Positions 10,066-20,635 of a stretch of 52,171 nucleotides of DNA are shown here, in pieces (position 1 is the stretch's first letter; the number at the start of each line of letters is the position of its first letter). Position numbers and translations under genes: made by a program. Origin of the DNA: Pigoraptor vietnamica (lineage: Eukaryota > Opisthokonta > Filasterea); NCBI GenBank assembly GCA_943704525.1, contig CALSCQ010001237.1, forward strand, positions 1 to 52,171. Reading direction: 5' to 3'. Below the pieces are notes generated by a model, which saw nothing but the letters and a program-made list of their open reading frames with translations, was not told the origin of the DNA and did no database searches.

Positions 10066-11097
10066 ATGGGCACGGTTCCGGGCCGTGTGAACGCGGCTGT
10101 CGCGATGCCGCTCTTGGAATTGAAGCGCCAATTCATTGACACGCGACGGTCGCCGAAGCACACCACGTTACGCATCGTAATGTTTGGGCTCGGCGGCACA
10201 GGAAAGTCAGCGACGGCAACCAGCATCTTGCACCACCTGGGCGCTCCCGACGGCGCCTTTCGCTCCATGCGCACACCCGACTACGTCACGCGCTTTCAAC
10301 AGGCTTCGTCGGTGAACCTCGACGGAATTACGCTGCAAGTCGTCGACTGCCCTCACCTGTCGTTGCGGAACACGGGTGCGAACAAGCACGCCCTACAAAG
10401 CATGTTCGATTCCCTGCCGGTGAACGACCTCAACAACGCGGACGTCTTTCTCTTCGTTCTCAGCGCCGCACAACGCTTCACACACGAAGAAGAGGGCATC
10501 TTCCGGGCCCTCGTGGCGTTGATGGGCCCTGGCTTCGTCGAAAAGATGGTGGTTGCCATCACCCACGCCGATCTACTTGCCGGCCCCTCGGCGGCGCAAG
10601 CGGTCGTCAACGGAACTGCGGATGCGGACGGCACAACTTACCTCGGCTTCCACGCGATGATCGAACGCGCTCTCGGCTGCGCGTTCCCCGATAACCGCAT
10701 CGTCCTCGTCACCAACAACGGCCCGAATCGCGCCCAGTCCGTCGCGAACCTCTTCCGCGCGATGAAGGCCTCGCTAATCCCTTACCGCGCACGTACTCCG
10801 CTGCGACTCCCCTCGAAAAACGCGCGGGAGCAGGTCGAGAATTTCGTGAGGGAACAGTTCGCGTCGGCGGAGAGCGCGACGGAGCCGGAGACAGCCTGCC
10901 GCCGCGCCGGGCGGGAGTCTTGCAGCAGACAGAGCACCGGCCGCACGGGAAGCAGTCGTGACTTTATCGACGAGATCGAGTCGAAGAGCAGCCGGTTCGC
11001 GAACATTTTCGCCAATGTCGGGCTGATCTTCAAGGAGGTCGTCATGATTGTGCTGTTCCTGTGGAAGGCGTTCACGCGCAGCTGCTTCATCGCGTGA
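10066..11097 (+). CDS. AIG1/GIMAP-like GTPase C with C-terminal membrane anchor
   Basis: Intronless, 343 aa from 10066; a second in-frame ATG at 10105 gives 330 aa. Clear AIG1-family order: G1 GLGGTGKSATATSILHHLG, G3-like VVDCPH, the conserved block FLFVLSAAQRFTHEEEGIF, G4 THADLL, G5-region RIVLVTNNGPNRAQSV. This is the copy closest to canonical AIG1 and differs strongly from A and B. After the G domain it has a charged, low-complexity linker and then a hydrophobic C-terminus (FKEVVMIVLFLWKAFT) that looks like a tail anchor. The Walker A motif is intact; G3 has DCPH instead of DxPG, a possible change in hydrolysis. Third member of the tandem array. Confidence 0.86.
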   Translation: MGTVPGRVNAAVAMPLLELKRQFIDTRRSPKHTTLRIVMFGLGGTGKSATATSILHHLGAPDGAFRSMRTPDYVTRFQQASSVNLDGITLQVVDCPHLSLRNTGANKHALQSMFDSLPVNDLNNADVFLFVLSAAQRFTHEEEGIFRALVALMGPGFVEKMVVAITHADLLAGPSAAQAVVNGTADADGTTYLGFHAMIERALGCAFPDNRIVLVTNNGPNRAQSVANLFRAMKASLIPYRARTPLRLPSKNAREQVENFVREQFASAESATEPETACRRAGRESCSRQSTGRTGSSRDFIDEIESKSSRFANIFANVGLIFKEVVMIVLFLWKAFTRSCFIA

Positions 11098-11482
11098 GCG
11101 GCAGTGGGCGCGCGTGCGTGCGTGCGTGCGTGCGTACGTATGGCGTGGGGTAATTGCAATGAAAGCAACACTCGACGCTGATCGGAGAAGATGAGTCGTG
11201 GGTTCGAATTTGCAGCAACACCATCTCCACACATTACACAATACACACGCACAACATTGGCGCGCCCATTTACATCGCAATAGAGCTCAGTCAGATTGAG
11301 AGGGTGGAACACGTGGCCGAACGCTGCGCCCTTGCTACGCTAACATACAGTGCAGCAATTCGCAATAGAACAGCAACGTCAAGTTGAGATGGGCATAGCC
11401 CATTGCTGCGCCCTGATGCCCCAGTCAGGCCATCCACCAAACAGCACGTGAGTCGGCAGCGGATAATCGGGGTGTTATTGCG
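11098..11482. other. Convergent intergenic region GTPase C / PPWD1
   Basis: Both flanking genes end here. A short (CGTG)n run lies at about 11109-11140. GGTTCGAAT near 11200 resembles a tRNA B box but no tRNA can be folded. CACGTG occurs at 11310 and 11444. No gene was seen. Confidence 0.5.
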
Positions 11483-14370
11483 TCACCTTACGGTGATGTT
11501 GAGAATGCGCACGTCGTCGTAGGGCTTCTCGCCCTTGTCGACCTTGACCTGGCTGATGTTCTGCACGACCTCCATCCCCTTCGTCACGCGCCCAAACACG
11601 GTGTGCTTGTTGTCGAGCCACGGCTGCAGGTCGACGGCAGGGGCAGTGCGTAAAAAACGGTAAGAAGTCATCGAGGGTACCCGGAAGGCGTACTAACAAG
11701 GAATCGGGAGATGCAACGCGAGGGACGACGAAACATAAAGGTGACGCACTTAGTGCAATGTAACGCACGATGAGGTCACGAGGCTAGCAAAAGGGCAGTG
11801 CTGAGAAAGGTTGGAATTCGCCGGAAAGAGGTCTCACCGTTGGGACCACTGTGATGAAGAACTGCGAGCCGTTCGTGGCGGGGCCGGCGTTCGCCATGCT
11901 CAGCGTGTACGGACGGTCGTGTCGAAGGTTTCTGTGGAACTCGTCCTCAAACTCGCGGTTCCAGATCGACGTACCTCCGGTGCCGGTGCCTGAGAGCAAA
12001 AATTAAAAAAAATTGTGAGGCTCCGATGTCACAAATGCTGAACCGCGACAGAGAGACATGAGGGGTAATGGAGCGAAAATGTGGCTGCACGTGTTATCGC
12101 CGACGTAAGAGGGGGGGGGAAGGGGGGGGCAGGAGAGGCGGACGAGATGTCGATGCTGCACCGACCCGTGGGATCGCCGGTTTGAATCATGAAGCCCTTT
12201 ATCACGCGGTGGAAGATGTGGCCGTTGTAGTAGCCGTTGCGCGAGTGCGTCACAAAGTTTTCGACCGTCTTGGGGCATCTGTGTGCGGACAAGCGGCTCC
12301 TCAAGTGAGTTCAGGGTACCAAAAGCCGACCAAACAGAGCGGAGACAAAGACATTGACATGCATGACAGGTACACAAAAAAACGAGTACAGAGGAACGGA
12401 GCCACCCACTCGTTCGGGAACAGCTGCAGCACGATGTCGCCCATGCTTGTGTGTATCGTGGCGTGCTCGGCAAGAGTCGCTGTGCCGCTCGCCTCGACGG
12501 CCGCCATCTGCTCTTCGCGTGTCGGCTTCTCGTTGAAGATGTCGCGTCCAACCTCCCTGCCGTGCGCAAGCGCGTGAGGGTGAGCATCATTGCGCCGCAC
12601 ATCACGGCCACATGCAGACGTGCGCGGACTAATCACGCACGTCCCTCATACACAGGCACACGCGTGCAAACGCGACTCACCCGGCGTCGTCCGAGGGCGC
12701 TCTGTTTGTAAACAAGTAGAATCGGTTCTTCTTGAAGGCAGTGCAGAAGAGCGTCGGGTCGGGCTCGGGGGGCTTCAGCAGGGGGTTGTCCGCCGCCTCC
12801 AGTTCCTGCATTGCAGAAGCAGTTTAGAAGCAAGGACGCTAGCATCAGCACACGGTCCATCAGCACCACTACGCAACATCATCTCAACTCACGATCGTTG
12901 CATTGCACAAAAAAAAAACGGTTAGAGGCGCACCAACACACGGTCCATCAGCACCCTACGCAACATCATCTCAACTCACGATCGTTGCGGCGCGCTTCTT
13001 CTGCCGCGACTGGAACAAGGCCACGACCATGAAGCGCGCCGAGCTCTCGTGCTGCCCGAGGATTCGCGCGCAGTGGCCCGTCCGCACATTCATGACCTTG
13101 ATGCCCATCGCCGTCGGGTACAGGAGAAACGTCCCGCTCTCGTCAAACACGCACGCAATCGCGTTGCTGGCACCACCGCGGTCAATGTCGCGCTCGACGG
13201 CCATGCGCCGCCCGAACTCAATGTTATCCAGCAGTTCGGGTTCCACGCCCACCCGCGCCTTCTGCTCTGCGGGAGGTGCCACGGCGCCGTCTCCCCCCTC
13301 GCCACCCTTCTCGCGCTCGGCAGCGGCCGCCTGCTCCGCCATGGCCGCCGTCTGCTGATCCGCGATCACCTGCGTCGTCTCCACAAACTTCCGCACCAGC
13401 TTCCCCGTCGCGTAGTTGTACACGCGCACGATGCGATCCGTCGCCATGACCGCAAAGTGCCGGCCGTCCGGCGAGCACGCAATCCACGTGATGGTGGCCT
13501 TCGCGCGGACAATGTCGAAGAGATCCGTGTCCATCTTGCTCTCGAATTTGACGTCTTGCGAGGGAAACTTGAGCTCCGACCCGGACCAATACTCGATGAC
13601 GCCGGCGCGATCGGCCGACACCACGGCATCAAGCGTGGGCGAGTACCGCATAAACACGACGGGTTTCGTGTGTATCGACGTCAACGTATGAAGCGGCGTG
13701 CCTTCCCCACGTCCCTCGTACACGAATATCGTGGGCTCTGCGGCGCTCGCGACGGCCACGAGTGCGCGCGGGGCGTTCGCGCCGTGGATCCATTCGCACA
13801 CGCCGGGCTCGTACTGAAGGCGGCTCATGTTGATCATGTCGAAATTGATGACATCGTACACCTTCATGGAGCGGTCGCGCGACGTGGAGCACAGGAGAAG
13901 GCCGTCGGACGACGCTGCCAGTCCCGTGAACGCCTCGAGATGCGAGCGGTAGTGCTTGACAAACTCGATGCCCTGGTCCATCTTCTTCCAGAACTTCAGG
14001 TGCCCGTCCGTGCTCGCCGTCACGACAAACTCGGTGGCCGTCACTATCACGTGCGAGACGGCTTCCCTGTGCATGTAGCTGCGTTCGTAGATGAGCGACT
14101 CCGGCAGGCGTTCGAGGTGCAGGCGATCAAAGTGCCCGTGATTGTGCTTCGGCCGCTTCGTGCGGTGGATGCCCTCGCCCGCAGGCAACGGTCCAACGTC
14201 CGCATCCTCGCTGGCATCGCGCGCTTGGCCGCCGTCGCGCGCATCTTTGCGAGAGTTGTCTGCGTCGAGCCTCACATCAGGCACGTGCATCTCTCACAAA
14301 TAATGTCACACACATGACGTGACTTACCACGCTCGTCGTCCGAGTCGTGCGGCCGCTTTCTGTCGGCCAT
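11483..14370 (-). CDS. PPWD1: PPWD1: WD40-repeat cyclophilin, spliceosomal peptidyl-prolyl isomerase
   Basis: Nuclear cyclophilin associated with the spliceosome. Seven exons: 14370-14328, about 14259-12980, 12805-12681, 12556-12410, 12278-12166, 11989-11838, 11623-11483, about 666 aa (human about 646). The exon 2 start is uncertain: 14292 is an equally in-frame acceptor and adds 11 residues. The N-terminal half carries WD40 repeats beginning at [14 protein letters not shown] and [17 protein letters not shown]. The connector [16 protein letters not shown] is specific to PPWD1. The C-terminal PPIase domain has [17 protein letters not shown] and [14 protein letters not shown], which include the catalytic Arg and the substrate-groove residues, so it should be active. 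The intron after exon 2 contains a duplicated copy of its own 5' splice site. Divergent to BRAP2 with 395 bp between the starts. Confidence 0.95.
12851..12988. repeat. Tandem duplication of exon 2 donor region in PPWD1 intron 2
   Basis: About 52 bp ending at ACGATCGTTGC occur at 12851-12901 and 12939-12988, one base different (offset 87-88). The copy nearer exon 2 spans the exon end and its donor; the other reproduces that junction inside the intron. A T-rich stretch (sense strand) lies between them. Confidence 0.9.
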
Positions 14371-14765
14371 TCTCTTAGAGAACAAGCCCAAGGCGCGGTG
14401 TGCAAAACCGAAGAACTAGTACGCGTAGAATAAAACACCTCTGAAACGCGCGGCAAAGTGTGGCAGCTCAGCTGATCGCATGTGATGTCACAGTGCGTCT
14501 ACATCGTGGTCTGTACATCCGGGGGGCATCATCACTTTTTGACTGCGCGGTTTTGGCGCGGCTAATCGAATTGCGTTAACGTCATACTGCCTCGCCTAGA
14601 CACGGGCTGTTTGACGAAGGGACCCTTCTCTCGCACGCGCCGTTGACGAAGAGCCCCGTGCTTGCATGCATCGGCGATCGCATTTCAGCCGAATCCTGTG
14701 AAGAAGCGCATCCCCTTCGCTGTGGGCGCGCTCACAACAACCTTCTCCCCCTGCGCGCTCCTATC
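14371..14765. promoter_or_regulatory. Bidirectional promoter region PPWD1 / BRAP2
   Basis: 395 bp between divergent starts. No TATA box is seen. TGATGTCA (near 14482) and AACGTCA (near 14580) resemble ATF/CREB half-sites. Function is inferred only from position. Confidence 0.45.
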
Positions 14766-17100
14766 ATGCTCGCCCTCCACTTTGAGATTGACGAGGGACA
14801 GCCGCTTCCCAACGACGCGCTTGTGGACAGCATTGCCTCCGACGACTCGCCTACTTCTGGTGAGCACTTTGCGTCAGTATTCGTATGCCCTTGCTTTGAT
14901 GTTTTGTGGTCGTGCTGTTAAATTAACCAATCTGCTGCAGATTCTCGACAGCGCGACAAGCAACGGCGCCGCGGCCGACGTGCCTCGGCGTCCATCTCGA
15001 TCGAGTCGCTACCCGTGTCTCCAAACGGCCGCCGCAGCCCTGAGGGCGCTGGCAAAGGCATGTGGAGCTCGGTAGTGTCGCAGGGCCGCCGCAACGATGG
15101 CGACGGCGTTTCGACGAATGCGCAGGAGACATTGCTCGACGGTCGAGCGCGCGCGGCTTCTAGTGGTGGGGGCTCGTCGCAGTCGCAAGGGCCGCTGTCG
15201 GATGCCATCCAGATCATATCCGGCAACCCGCGCGTTGAGCTGACCAAGGGCATCTTGCACGTGTACCGCGAACGGACCGACGGGCCGGTGCATGAAAAGC
15301 ACGGCGCTGGGCTGCGTCCTGTGCTGCCCGCTCGCCGCAGTCTGATGGCGTGCATCGTCGCCGTTCCCTCGACGATGGAGTATCGCGACTTGCTGCAGTT
15401 TCTCGCGCCTGTCGTGGACACGATCGCGCACGTCCGCGTTGTCCGCGATGGCGCGCCGAACAGGTACATGGTGCTACTGCGCTTTTCGAAGCAGGAGGAC
15501 GCCGACGTCTTCTATCAGCATTACAACGGCCGGCGGTTCAGCTCTCTCGAGCCCGAGGTGTGCCACGTCGCGTTTGTGGCGCGCGTCGAGGCCTCGTGGA
15601 GCGATCACTTTGCCGAACTTCCGCACCCGCAGCAGTCGTCTGCAGAGGGCCGGTTGGTGGAGATGCCGAGCTGTCCCGTGTGTCTCGAGCGGATGGACGA
15701 GTCGGCGACGGGCATCTTCACGATTGCGTGCAACCACAGCATACACTGCAAGTGTCTGTCGCTCTGGGGCGACAGCAGCTGTCCGATCTGCCGGTACCGC
15801 CAGACGACGGACTCCAACCAGTGCATGGATTGCGAGACGCGCGACGATTTGTGGATCTGCCTCGTGTGCGGAAACATTGGGTGCGGACGCTACCGGGACG
15901 GCCACGCGCACTCGCACTTTAGAGAGACGCAGCACACGTACGCGATGGAGCTTGACAGCGGCCGCGTGTGGGATTACGTGGGCGACAACTACGTGCACCG
16001 CCTCATTCAGAACAAGGGTGACGGAAAGCTCGTGGAGCTTCCGGGACCGAACGGTGCGCGGCAGCCTGCAGAGGGTGCGTACGGCTCGCTAGTTGTGTGC
16101 CCAGCGCTCCAGGACGTTCGTCTCTCATCGCATTTGTCATTGACTGTGGTTTTTGTGCGCTGTGTCTCATAGTTTGCTGGTCGCGCGCAGGCACTGGCGG
16201 GTTTGCCAGCGACGAGAAGGTCGACGCCCTCCAGCTCGAGTATACGTACTTGTTGACGAGCCAGCTCGAATCGCAGCGGCAGTACTTTGCGGCGGAGATC
16301 GACCGCATCTCGCTCGAAGCGGACTGTCGCATGCGCGAAATGCACGAGAAGGTGAGGTGTCGGCTTTTGTATGTATTTGTCTAGTTGCATGCCTTGCTGT
16401 TTCCTAACCCTAACTTTCCATTGCAGCTCGAAGAGGCACATGCCGAGTCGAATGCGGCGAAGGAGCGTCTCGTGGCCGTCGAGAAAGACAAGAAGGCGCT
16501 GGAGAAGAAATACGCGGCCGTGCTCGCGCGCGCGACGAAGGCCGAGAAGGAGCACGAAGAAGACCGCCTGGTATGTGCTGGTCGTGGTTCAGAGGGGTGT
16601 CGGATTAGCTTACAGAGACTTGTTTGTGTCCATCGTCTCCACTTCATAGGGGAGTGGCTGAAGTTGGAAGGATTTGTACTGGCGGCTGACTTTGGGATTG
16701 GTTCGCAGCTGTTTGAGGAGGTGCGCAAGAATAACGAGCTGCTCCACAAGCGCGTCGAGGATTTGACTGCGCAGTTCAAGGCGTCGATGGAAGCCAAGGG
16801 CGCGGAAGTGAAGGAGCTCTCGGTGGGTGTTATTTTCGTTATGTTTGCTCTCTACACAAGACGTCAATTCCTAAAAACAAATTAGTGGACTGTCACGCCC
16901 CACTGTGCCTGGTCACTTATCATCGATGCGCCACGCAGGATCAAGTGCGCGACCTCATGTTCTATCTCGAGACGCAGCAGAAGGTCGCCGCGAGCCCGCA
17001 CCGCGATGAGCTCCAGACGGGGCAAGTCGTCATACAGTCGGAGCCGGAGGAAACGGGCCGTCGCGGCAGTATTGGGAAGGGGAAGGGAAAGCGCAAGTGA
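14766..17100 (+). CDS. BRAP: BRAP2-type E3 ubiquitin ligase (RRM-like, RING-H2, ZnF-UBP, coiled coil)
   Basis: Orthologue of BRCA1-associated protein 2/IMP (yeast Etp1), a RING ligase that in animals restrains Ras-MAPK signalling and binds ubiquitin. Six exons: 14766-14859, 14941-16074, 16191-16351, 16427-16570, 16709-16822, 16939-17100, 602 aa (human about 590). Order: basic, Ser-rich N-terminus; RRM-like BRAP2 domain (about 165-255, LMACIVAVPSTMEYRDLLQF); RING-H2 from about 275 (CPVCLERM, CNHSIHCKC, CPICRY); ZnF-UBP from about 326 (CMDCETRDDLWICLVCG, GRYRDGHAHSHF); long coiled coil (about 410-580); C-terminal DLMFYLETQQKV block found across the family. All zinc ligands are present, so both zinc domains look functional. 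The first exon has the family's usual acidic start (LHFEIDEG). A short CCTAACCCTAAC run in intron 3 is a branch-site region. Confidence 0.95.
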
Positions 17101-17538
17101 GGCTCGGCCGAGTCGGCGCACTCTCTCCTTTCGAAAGGCTGAAAAGAAGCAATTCCTCTCCCGACCGACTTTCGCGGGTGGCGCGGCGCGTTCGCCGGCT
17201 TTCGCAGGCTGTTTGGACGCCATTGCGCCCAAATTTTTTGCCGACTGGCCCTGTTGTTAATCTTATGCTAAGGCGTCGAGCTTGTGACCTGAGCTTTGCC
17301 AGCAACCGATATTGTTAATATTTAAGCCGGACATAATATAACTGCTCCGAGGCGCTGGACATGTTTCCCGAAATCAGCCACTGAAGAAGATAGCTGCTTG
17401 CAAGCGTGGCTCCGGTTCAATTATTGAGCCAATGCGCACCCAACATGATTATTGCCACTTGCGCACAAGCTATCCTCGGTGATTCCGACTCTGCCAAGTA
17501 ACGTCAGTCTCGCACTTGATGTTACGGTTTGTTTTACC
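17101..17538. other. Convergent intergenic region BRAP2 / tandem-FYVE gene
   Basis: The 3' ends of both genes meet here. It is more AT-rich than its surroundings (about 17290-17340) and contains no recognisable gene, tRNA or repeat. A GGTTCAATT near 17418 is not part of a foldable tRNA. Confidence 0.45.
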
Positions 17539-20084
17539 TCAACGACGCGTTTTTAATTCTGTCGGATTTTTGACGCCCCTCTCAACGCCGGGCAGTACTG
17601 CCCCACTGCCTCCCGAACCCACTGCAGGCGTGGCTCGCACATCGGCGCTCGGCGTCGACGGGCGGGAGGTCGCCGGAGAGCGGACTTCGCCCTGCTGCAC
17701 TGTTGCGCGGAGAAAGCCAAACTTGTTCTCTTGAAGGTAGTGGCACACGGCGTAGTTGATGCTGGAGTGAAGCCGCCGCTCGGTGTCGTTCGACGCCGGC
17801 AAGCGCGATATTTTTACGCTGCCAAAACACGAAGGAAAAGAAAAGGAAGATATTAAAAGTGTGAGTGGTTCTGTTGTTAGTAATTATACAGCTGCGGCAA
17901 CAGTAGCCGGTGAGTGCGTTGCGTGCTGTTTTCCAGCGTAGACAGGCCTTCAATACACCGGAGACAAAAAAAAAAAGAAAAAAGCCGCAGTGCAACGTAC
18001 CCAATCTCCTGGAGTCGGACAAACAGGCGCGCGACGTCTTCCTTGGCCTTCGTGCGTCGCGCATCCAGCACGGGCGAGTGCGACATCTCTGGGCTCTCAC
18101 CGCCATTCTGCATGACCTCTTCGACGCCGTCCGCCGGCCCAATCTCTCCCGCCGCACGCAGCGACTGCGTCAGCTCATGCCACTCGAACATCTTCTGCTC
18201 CAGTTCCGCCTTGATTGCACGTAGCCGTTGGTACAAAGCGCACACGGGTGGCCGTTCTGGCGCGTTTTCATCGTGCACGCCAGACCGACTCCGCGCGCGC
18301 CGCTCCCGGTTGTCGCGCCACTCGAGCCGCTTCAAGCACTCGCGACACACACGCACTTGGGGCGGTGGCGGCGGTTCCGAGCGCGACTGCAGCTTCACGG
18401 CCGCCTCCTTCCCATACGCCCTCAATGCATGAGGGCCCATTTCGCAACATGCATCGCATATCACCGTCCCACACAGCCGGCAATGGTGGCGCCGCAGAAA
18501 CATTCCGAAGCGGGCGTTGCACAGCGTGCACTCGGACGACATCCAGTCCGGACGCCACGTTACGAGGCCCTCCTCTCTCACGCGCATTTCCGACGCACTT
18601 AGCGACTGCGTGCGCAGCGAGGCAATAGCATAGAGGCGGTCGCCGAGATCGTCCGACTGATGCATTAGGGCGTCCATGTGCTGACGCCGGTGCCGCACAA
18701 AATGCGGAAGGCGGCGCGTAGTGGCGCCCAGCGACTGCGCGTAGTCCTCGCGCGACTGAAAGCACTGGACACACACCTGTGAAATGAAAAGGCAATCGCG
18801 GAAAATATAATTAGTATAGGACTGCGCAACCGCTTGAGTGAGAGCCATTCAGTAGCTAATGCAGACAACGCACGCGCGCGAGTGTCACGGCCAATCCAGC
18901 AACTGACATGAGCACACAAGTGCGAGAGTACACCGACTCAATGGTCCCATGAAGTGGTGCGGTGCAAAGCACCTTGTGTAGCACGCCGTGTTCGACATCG
19001 TGCCGGGCATTGAGATCCAGTCGCATGTAACAGTCGCAGTGGGCCGCGCAGAAGACGTTGCCGCACCTGCGATTCGAGTATGGGGACGATAATGAGAGGC
19101 GGATCCTTCACGCGCACACTTAGAAACAGGAGCAAAACATTGGACATTGACGACTGAAATCTCGTGCATGCATGCGCTGCCAATGTCTGCGCGCACGCAC
19201 TCACTTTCTGCAGTGGTGCTTGCGCTCGGTGAGCGAGAAGGCCGTCTTGCAACCCGCGTGCGCGCAGTGCACCGCGAGCGCGTCCGGCTTCCAGTGGGCG
19301 CGTATAATCTGAGGGCCGCCGCCACTGGTGAACGGGACGTGAGAGTGCATGAGCGCCACGTCGGAACGACGCGCAGGAGCGAGGTCGTGTCGCACGAAGG
19401 ACGTCTTTCAGTGAAGACAAGCCCGTCGTGCCGGTCCCAGTGCACACAATGCAGGCGCTTGCGGCCAACGCACCTCACAGCCTCCCCTCTCCTTCCCACC
19501 GACGGACTTCCCGGCTGGCTGTTGGTGCGCGAGATGCCCTCTCTTCCCGTCGCACCGCTCGAAGCATTCGCCGGGTTGAATGCCGCGCTCACAAAGCTCG
19601 ACACGAACGAACGGAGGTGATCTGCGGTCGCCGTTTGCGAGAGCGGAAAGACGTCGACTGAATACGAAAGCGCACTCCTACGCACAAGCTCACGGACTCA
19701 CAGGCGCATTACGCGAGGAGACATACACGCGCCCGCACACACAAATCGCAGCGAACGCGCTCAGGCCACACAGACAACACAGACTGGTTGCGATTCCTCA
19801 CCAACATTGCGCCCACCTTCCACTGTTCTCGGCGGTCCATTTGCGTGCGCATTCCCAGTACTCGCCGCAGGCCCACTGTGTCGGTGTGCTTCGTTCCCGC
19901 CCTTCGCGTGCGCCGCACTTGGCGCACTCTGGCGACGATCATCCTTCGCCGCATGCGCGTCGTGCACATCACCCTTTCCGCTCGCAGCCGCCGACGCAGA
20001 CGCAGGAACACCGGTCGCGGCAACGTCTGCGCTCGACCGGCGCTTCCACTTCTTGAAGGTAAAGTCGCCGCCTTCGTCGCCCAT
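17539..20084 (-). CDS. Tandem FYVE zinc-finger protein (Vac1/Pep7/rabenosyn-like)
   Basis: Predicted endosomal PI3P-binding Rab effector. Six exons: 20084-19802, 19621-19479, 19404-19205, 19066-18973, 18776-18001, 17818-17539, 591 aa. The first FYVE is split over three exons: WKPDALAVHCAHAGC, then KHHCRK|CGNVFCAAHC, then VCVQC. The second lies in exon 5: WRPDWMSSECTLC, RRHHCRLCGTVICDACC and VRVCREC. Each has the W-x-x-D start and an R/K-HHCR core, the PI3P site. Downstream is a helical region (YQRLRAIKAELEQKMFEWHEL) and a Ser/Pro-rich tail. Two FYVE-like fingers in series recall yeast Vac1/Pep7 and, less so, rabenosyn-5, which tether early endosomes. The N-terminus (about 110 aa) is basic and low in complexity. 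Assignment to Vac1 rather than another FYVE family is inference; FYVE identity is firm. Confidence 0.87.
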
Positions 20085-20635
20085 GAGTCGCTGAGTTCAA
20101 TCCGGCAGGCGATTCAGCGGAGGCGAATTCGCACGCACTCACCGCCGCACGTGGCCGCCCATTGTACTCTGTTCGTTCCTTCGCCGTGCCTTCACACAAT
20201 AACCCACAGTAAATGCACTCCAAAAAACACGTCCAGAGAGTTGTTCTCAAGAAAGTAGCTTGAAATGCCCGGAAATTGTGCCGCCCAGGCCGTTTTGGTG
20301 ACGTCAGCAGAGCTTGGTCATCCGTGGTGTTGTGAGCAGCAAGTGCGACAGGCCATTTATCAAGGCCAGCCAGGCAGTGGTTGGCTGAGGGACGCACGCA
20401 GGAGCGCAGAGAAAAACGCGCAAATATAAACGTGCACACGACGGGTGGGTGCCTTGTTCTGGAGGGTGCGTGAAACGCGGGGAGTGCAACGCGAACGAAG
20501 CATGCGGTGGAGACGCAAGGAGGCGGCGAGGGCGCGCGAATATGCACGCGGTGGCTATGCTATGCGACAGTGACGCAGGGGCGACGCGCACGCGGATGCG
20601 AACGACAGAGGTGGAGAAGGGCGGCGACGGAGTGC
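20085..20635. other. Intergenic region PDE 3' end / tandem-FYVE 5' end
   Basis: 551 bp between two genes on the minus strand, so it holds the 3' UTR of the PDE and the promoter of the FYVE gene. No TATA box, RNA gene or repeat was recognised. Confidence 0.45.

Noticed and set aside
11160-11235. GGTTCGAAT resembling a tRNA B box
   Set aside because: No acceptor stem or T-stem pairing can be made around it on either strand; there is no A box at proper spacing.
13049-14317. 422-codon open frame antisense to PPWD1 exon 2
   Set aside because: It mirrors a GC-rich coding exon; it has His/Arg-rich composition and no family, while the opposite strand is clearly PPWD1.
16401-16425. Telomere-like CCTAACCCTAAC
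   Set aside because: Two short units within an intron next to its acceptor; best read as branch-site/pyrimidine sequence of BRAP2 intron 3.
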